Source: Chelativorans sp. YIM 93263
Lineage (GTDB): Bacteria > Pseudomonadota > Alphaproteobacteria > Rhizobiales > Rhizobiaceae
Direction: 5' to 3'
DNA length: 64,000 bases
Assembly: GCF_028767125.1 (NCBI RefSeq)
Contig: NZ_JAKCWP010000008.1
Span: 1-64,000, forward strand
Shown: one piece after another, positions 60,019 to 64,000 of the stretch
Numbering within the stretch: the stretch's first letter is position 1
How the letters are laid out: every line of letters begins with the position of its first letter
Program-made: the position numbers and the translations under genes
Notes under the pieces: model-generated
What the model was told of the DNA's origin: nothing
The model's input: only the letters and a program-made list of their open reading frames with translations
Database searches by the model: none

Positions 60019-60864
60019 ATGCGCAAAGGGATTTCGGAAATGAAGATGTTTCTCCATGGTCTGGCAGCGCTCGGCCTCGGGTTCAGTCTGGCCACGTCCG
60101 CCAGCGCCGCGGAATATCCGCTGCACGAGCCCGAGGAACTGAGTTGGAGCTTTTCCGGGCCGTTCGGCACCTATGACAAGGGGCAGCTTCAGCGCGGCTT
60201 CAAGGTTTATCGCCAGGTGTGTTCGTCCTGCCATGGGCTCAATCTGGTGGCCTTCCGCACGCTGGAGGACCTCGGCTACTCGGAAGAGCAGGTGCGCGCG
60301 ATCGCCGAGGAGTACGACATCGAGGACGGCCCGGACGAGGCGGGTGATATGTTCTTGCGGTCCGGCACGCCGTCCGACTACTTCCCTGCGCCGTTCGACA
60401 ATCCAGAGCAGGCCGCCGCTTCGAACAATGGCGCGGTGCCGCCCGATTTCTCACTGCTGGCAAAAGCCCGTGCGGTCGAGCGTGGCTTTCCCACTTTTGT
60501 TTTTGATATCTTCACGCAGTACGCAGAAAGCGGTGTCGACTACATTCATGCGCTGCTGACCGGCTATGAGGACCCGCCCGAAGGGGTGGAGGTGCCGGAG
60601 GGCACCTACTACAACCCGTATTTCATCAACGGCATATCGCTGGCCATGGCGCCACCGCTGTCCGACGGGATGGTTCCTTATGAGGACGGCAGCCCGGAAA
60701 CGGTGGAACAATACTCACGTGACGTTTCCGCTTTCATGATGTGGGCGGCAGAGCCCCATCTGGAACAGCGCAAGGCGACGGGCTTTACCGTAATGCTCTT
60801 TCTCATCCTGTTCGGTGGGTTGGTGTACCTGACCAAGCGCAAGGTCTGGTCGGAACTGCACTGA
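60019..60864 (+). CDS. petC: cytochrome c1
   Basis: A 281-residue c-type cytochrome. A signal peptide (to ATSASA, about residue 30) is followed by the heme motif C68-SS-C71-H72, the Met ligand in ISLAMAPPLSDG, and a C-terminal membrane anchor (FTVMLFLILFGGLVYL). Either ATG 60019 or ATG 60040 could be the start: both have purine-rich sites, and the second gives a more usual signal peptide. It starts 3 bp after petB. Confidence 0.95.
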   Translation: MRKGISEMKMFLHGLAALGLGFSLATSASAAEYPLHEPEELSWSFSGPFGTYDKGQLQRGFKVYRQVCSSCHGLNLVAFRTLEDLGYSEEQVRAIAEEYDIEDGPDEAGDMFLRSGTPSDYFPAPFDNPEQAAASNNGAVPPDFSLLAKARAVERGFPTFVFDIFTQYAESGVDYIHALLTGYEDPPEGVEVPEGTYYNPYFINGISLAMAPPLSDGMVPYEDGSPETVEQYSRDVSAFMMWAAEPHLEQRKATGFTVMLFLILFGGLVYLTKRKVWSELH

Positions 60865-60892
60865 AAAGTGTTGAAACGGACGCTGTGAACTC

Positions 60893-60917
60893 AAGGGCGC
60901 TGGTAAGGCGCCCTTTT
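60893..60917 (+). terminator. intrinsic terminator after petABC
   Basis: An 8-bp stem (AAGGGCGC / GCGCCCTT, 7-base loop) ending in TTTT, 29 bases after the petC stop and before apt. Confidence 0.85.
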
Positions 60918-60964
60918 CATTGCACAGGATACCCGGCACAAGGAAGAAAACAGGACGATTGGAA

Positions 60965-61510
60965 ATGAAACCGTCGCTCGAAGATACGCTCCGCGCCGCC
61001 ATCCGCACCATTCCCGATTATCCGAAACCGGGAATTCTGTTTCGCGACATCACGACTCTTCTGGGAGATGCGGGAGCGTTCCGCCGCGCGGTGGACGAAC
61101 TCGTCCATCCCCACGCCGGCAACAAGGTCGACAAGATCGCCGGGATAGAGGCGCGGGGGTTCATCCTCGGCGGTGCGATAGCGCATCAGCTTTCGGCGGG
61201 CTTCATTCCGATCCGCAAGAAAGGCAAGCTACCGCACAAGACGGTTCGCATCGCCTATAGCCTGGAGTACGGGCTGGACGAGATGGAAATACACAGCGAC
61301 GCCGTCACGCCCGGAGAAGAGGTCATCCTTGTCGACGATCTGATTGCAACCGGCGGGACGGCCGAGGGGGCGGTGAAGCTTCTGCGGCAAATGGGTGCCG
61401 AGATCGTCTCCGCCTGCTTCGTGATCGACCTGCCGGATCTCGGCGGCCGTGCGAAGCTGGAGGCGCTGGGTGTCGATGTACGGACGCTGATCGCTTTCGA
61501 GGGCGACTGA
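60965..61510 (+). CDS. apt: adenine phosphoribosyltransferase
   Basis: A 181-residue purine-salvage enzyme that makes AMP from adenine and PRPP. It has [23 protein letters not shown] and the PRPP-binding loop [21 protein letters not shown] 60965 starts [10 protein letters not shown]; the upstream open frame is not conserved. apt directly after petABC is common in the order. Confidence 0.95.
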   Translation: MKPSLEDTLRAAIRTIPDYPKPGILFRDITTLLGDAGAFRRAVDELVHPHAGNKVDKIAGIEARGFILGGAIAHQLSAGFIPIRKKGKLPHKTVRIAYSLEYGLDEMEIHSDAVTPGEEVILVDDLIATGGTAEGAVKLLRQMGAEIVSACFVIDLPDLGGRAKLEALGVDVRTLIAFEGD

Positions 61511-61515
61511 CGCCG

Positions 61516-61986
61516 TTATTCGGTTTTCACCAGCACCGCGTTATCGAATGTGAGCACGACCTGCTCATCCTGGTTGAATGCGCCAGCGTTCAGTGACAGC
61601 AGCCGCCAGCCCGGCCGCGATGTGAGGGCGCGGTGGGAGATGGTCTTGCGGGTAAAGGTAATGGTGTCTCCAGCGTAGACGGGCTTTGTCCACTTCAGGT
61701 TGGAGAACCCGGGTGACGGGCCGAATTCCGGTCGCGGGCCAGGGCCATCCCACACAGAAGGTGTGGCTCGCTCCATCTCTGCCTGATTGTATCTCATCCA
61801 CATGGCGCAGGTATGCCAGCCGGAGGCGCAAAGCCGGCCGAACACGCTGTTCTCGGCAGCAGTTTCGTCGGTGTGAAAAGGCTGCGGATCGTATTTTTGC
61901 GCAAAACGCTTGATCTCGTCCGCCGTGAAGGCGTGACTGCCAAGCGTAACTGTCTCGCCGATGCGGAAAAAAGTGTCCAGAGTCAC
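61516..61986 (-). CDS. MaoC-like dehydratase-domain protein, second of a pair
   Basis: A 156-residue hot-dog-fold protein with the MaoC hydratase motif (KYDPQPFHTDETAAENSVFG, catalytic Asp and His) and SPGFSNLKWTKPVYAGDTIT. The start is GTG 61986, which overlaps the stop of the upstream MaoC gene (GTGA). Members hydrate enoyl-CoAs or related thioesters. Confidence 0.88.
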   Translation of the reverse strand: MTLDTFFRIGETVTLGSHAFTADEIKRFAQKYDPQPFHTDETAAENSVFGRLCASGWHTCAMWMRYNQAEMERATPSVWDGPGPRPEFGPSPGFSNLKWTKPVYAGDTITFTRKTISHRALTSRPGWRLLSLNAGAFNQDEQVVLTFDNAVLVKTE

Positions 61987-62450
61987 GCCGGGGCTCCGTT
62001 CTCGCGCAGGCGGAAGAGGATCGGGTTTTCGATATCCATCACCGCCTCTCCACGCTGGTTGCTTACTCGATGGCGGAAGGTCACGAGCCCCATGCCAGGT
62101 CTCGATTTCAATGGCCGGCGCGCCAGTACGGTCGAGCGCCCCGACAGCGTATCGCCGGCCAGAACAGGCCGTTTCCAGCGCAACTCGTTGATGCCAGGCG
62201 ACCCTTGGGAGGTGGAGTCGAGAATGAAGGCCTCGCACATCATACGCATGAAGACTGCGGCCGTGTGCCAGCCCGACGCCGCCAGTCCGCCGAGCAGGCT
62301 CGCGCCTCCTGCCTCTTCGTCCAGATGCATGGGCTGGGGATCGAAGGCCGAAGCGAATTCGACGATCTCCTCCTTCGTAACCGTGTGCAATCCGAGATCG
62401 ATGACCGTGCCTTCGGTCAGATCCTCATAGGCCCAGCGCTTTTCCGTCAT
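61983..62450 (-). CDS. MaoC-like dehydratase-domain protein, first of a pair
   Basis: A 155-residue hot-dog-fold protein with the same hydratase motif (AFDPQPMHLDEEAGGASLLG) and GINELRWKRPVLAGDTLSG. It is about as similar to its neighbour as expected for an old tandem duplication, and the overlapping stop-start suggests the two are made in equal amounts and could form a heterodimer. Confidence 0.88.
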   Translation of the reverse strand: MTEKRWAYEDLTEGTVIDLGLHTVTKEEIVEFASAFDPQPMHLDEEAGGASLLGGLAASGWHTAAVFMRMMCEAFILDSTSQGSPGINELRWKRPVLAGDTLSGRSTVLARRPLKSRPGMGLVTFRHRVSNQRGEAVMDIENPILFRLRENGAPA

Positions 62451-62573
62451 GGATGCAAACTATCCCAAGTTTCACCTGCTGATTTCGTTACATGAAACCG
62501 CGCCATAAAAAAGCACCGGATGCGGCGCGCGCCCCGGGGCGGGCGGTCTTAGCTCTACCGCTACGTTCGACGT

Positions 62574-63677
62574 TCAGACGTTGAACTTGAACAGCACCAC
62601 GTCGCCGTCCGCGACGACGTATTCCTTGCCCTCGTCGCGTGCCTTACCCGCATCGCGGGCGGCAGTCTCACCGCCCAGCTCCACGAAATCCTCATACGCG
62701 ATTGTCTGCGCGCGTATAAAACCGCGTTCGAAATCCGTATGGATGACACCTGCGGCCTGTGGAGCTTTTGAACCTTTTTTCACGGTCCAGGCTCGCGTCT
62801 CCTTCGGCCCGGCTGTAAAGAAGGTGATGAGGTTGAGCAGCTCGTATCCGGCACGGATCAGCCGATCCAGGCCCGGTTCGGTCAACCCCATGGCCTCCAG
62901 ATACTCCTCCGCTTCCTCATCGGCGAGCTGCGCCACCTCTGCCTCGATCGCCGCCGAGATTGTGACGGTGACCGCACCTTGTTCCCGGGCCATTTCTTCC
63001 ACGGCCTTGCTGTGCGCATTGCCCTCGGCCGCGTCGCTCTCGGCGACGTTACAGACATAAAGAACGGGCTTCGATGTGATCAGGTTGAGAGAATGGAGGA
63101 TGCGCTGCTGTTCGGCATCGAGCTCGTCGCGGATCAGGCGCACCGGCTTGCCTTCCTGCAGAAGCGCCAGCGCCTTTTCCATTACCGGCAGAATGGCAAC
63201 GGCCTCCTTGTCCTTGCCCGTGGCGCGCTTTCGCGTCTGCACGGCGCGCCGGTCAAGGCTCTCCAGGTCAGCGAGCATCAGCTCCGTGTCGACTGTCTCC
63301 GCGTCGGCAACGGGGTCGATCCGCCCCTCGACATGCGTGATATCGCCGTCCTCGAAGCAACGCAGGACATGCACGATCGCATCCACCTCCCGTATATTGG
63401 CCAGAAACTGGTTGCCCAGCCCTTCGCCCTTCGATGCGCCGCGTACCAGCCCGGCGATGTCCACGAAGGAAATGCGCGTGGGAATGATCTCCTTGGACTT
63501 GGCGATTTCGGCAATCCTGTCCAACCGCGGGTCCGGCACGGCGACTTCGCCCGTATTCGGCTCTATCGTGCAGAAGGGGTAATTTGCAGCCTGTGCGGCG
63601 GCCGTTTTCGTCAGCGCGTTGAAAAGCGTCGACTTGCCGACGTTGGGCAGGCCGACAATCCCGCATTTAAAACCCAT
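62574..63677 (-). CDS. ychF: redox-regulated ATPase/GTPase YchF
   Basis: A 367-residue Obg-related P-loop protein. It has G1 GLPNVGKST, the switch-II segment [21 protein letters not shown], a coiled coil (about 130-200) and the C-terminal TGS domain ending in [13 protein letters not shown]. YchF binds the ribosome and prefers ATP. It is the last complete gene in the window. Confidence 0.96.
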   Translation of the reverse strand: MGFKCGIVGLPNVGKSTLFNALTKTAAAQAANYPFCTIEPNTGEVAVPDPRLDRIAEIAKSKEIIPTRISFVDIAGLVRGASKGEGLGNQFLANIREVDAIVHVLRCFEDGDITHVEGRIDPVADAETVDTELMLADLESLDRRAVQTRKRATGKDKEAVAILPVMEKALALLQEGKPVRLIRDELDAEQQRILHSLNLITSKPVLYVCNVAESDAAEGNAHSKAVEEMAREQGAVTVTISAAIEAEVAQLADEEAEEYLEAMGLTEPGLDRLIRAGYELLNLITFFTAGPKETRAWTVKKGSKAPQAAGVIHTDFERGFIRAQTIAYEDFVELGGETAARDAGKARDEGKEYVVADGDVVLFKFNV

Positions 63678-63912
63678 TTATGCTTGTCCTGCGATCCTGA
63701 AAATCTTGGTTGGTGGGGCTATGCGTGAAGGCGTGGTGATCGTCAAGCCCTGCAGCCATGGCTGGCGTAATACCCAAGGGGGTAACGATTAAACGGTCCT
63801 GTTCCACCCGCAGGGCCGGGCTCTTGCGCGCCGTTGCGGCGTTGCGCCGCGCTTATGAAAAGGCATTAAGGGGCGCGGGGCGTGCCTTGCCACAACACGC
63901 GGTACCTCCCAG
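63678..63912. other. gene-free stretch after ychF start
   Basis: The 235 bp upstream of ychF. It has G/C-rich inverted segments (CGCCGTTGCGGCGTTGCGGC-like) but no clear gene, promoter or repeat. Confidence 0.35.
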
Positions 63913-63999
63913 TCACGACAGGGCCATCCAGCAAAGATAGATCGCCGCACCGATGAAAGCCAGGCCGATCAGGACCAGCAAACCATCCTCGGTGACCAT
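63913..63999 (-). CDS. small membrane protein or C-terminal end of a gene crossing the window edge
   Basis: A 28-codon frame from ATG 63999 ending at TGA 63913. It is one hydrophobic helix (LLVLIGLAFIGAAIYLCWMA). The first codon lies one base from the window end, so this is either a complete tiny membrane protein or the tail of a longer gene beyond 64000. Confidence 0.4.
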   Translation of the reverse strand: MVTEDGLLVLIGLAFIGAAIYLCWMALS

Positions 64000-64000
64000 A

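Noticed and set aside
59005-60234. A 409-codon minus-strand frame opposite petB.
   Set aside because: It is antisense to cytochrome b and extremely rich in His, Glu and Arg, with no family.
1-64000. CRISPR arrays, insertion sequences, prophage structural genes or rRNA operons.
   Set aside because: No spaced direct repeats, transposase motifs, capsid or tail genes or rRNA segments were seen. The only mobility gene is the integrase at 1122-2948.

Overview
The window is ordinary chromosome from an alphaproteobacterium of the order Hyphomicrobiales (Rhizobiales), most likely a relative of Mesorhizobium, Chelativorans or Nitratireductor in the Phyllobacteriaceae. The evidence is the very Brucella/Mesorhizobium-like CtrA, SciP and ChpT, a fused trpE(G) preceded by a rhizobial trpL leader peptide, a choXWV choline transporter, petABC followed by apt, several families typical of the order (DUF1134, DUF1153, DUF1285, DUF2328), high G+C and GANTC (CcrM-type) sites clustered before ctrA. 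No IS element, CRISPR array or rRNA operon was seen.

Layout. 1-3.1 kb: a ClpP-type protease, a truncated gamma-glutamylcyclotransferase-like gene and a tyrosine integrase beside a tRNA-Met, the worn remnant of an integrated element. 3.3-9 kb: an oxidoreductase, mnmA, then the cell-cycle block sciP, fliJ, ctrA, an orphan receiver protein and chpT. 9-17 kb: an exported DUF1134 protein, a coiled-coil membrane protein, an RNA methyltransferase, a HugZ-like protein, a LysR regulator and choXWV. 17-26 kb: fhs, a GST, an Rnk-like factor, a site-2 protease with CBS domains, a PAP2 phosphatase, the attenuated trpE(G) gene and a CDF exporter. 26-33 kb: an accessory block, a tight minus-strand operon of small detoxification-type enzymes (GST, alpha/beta hydrolase, RibD/DHFR-like reductase, SnoaL-like, DUF899, a truncated DUF899, serine hydrolase, GFA) divergent from an HxlR regulator, followed by a frameshifted membrane gene and a YCII protein. 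33-39 kb: leuA with its own Leu-rich leader, a metallophosphoesterase, a 517-bp highly structured gap that is the best candidate for an unknown ncRNA, and a glutathionyl-hydroquinone reductase. 39-49 kb: a MoxR/DUF58/BatA-DUF4159/VWA operon divergent from DUF1285, a Nudix hydrolase and the CCA-adding enzyme. 49-58 kb: trmL, a paired ABC exporter, a GcvA-like regulator, small proteins, hemF and LysE. 58-64 kb: petABC, apt, two MaoC proteins and ychF.

How the genes work together. The sciP-ctrA-chpT segment gathers in 3.2 kb the master cell-cycle regulator, its small antagonist and its phosphotransferase. trpE(G) and leuA both appear to be controlled by translated leader peptides whose transcripts could start at or next to the leader AUG. 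The HxlR-divergent operon looks like one inducible response unit and is the most plausible undescribed system here; the structured gap at 36.9-37.26 kb is the most plausible undescribed RNA. Functions are read from sequence motifs and family knowledge; no database search was run.
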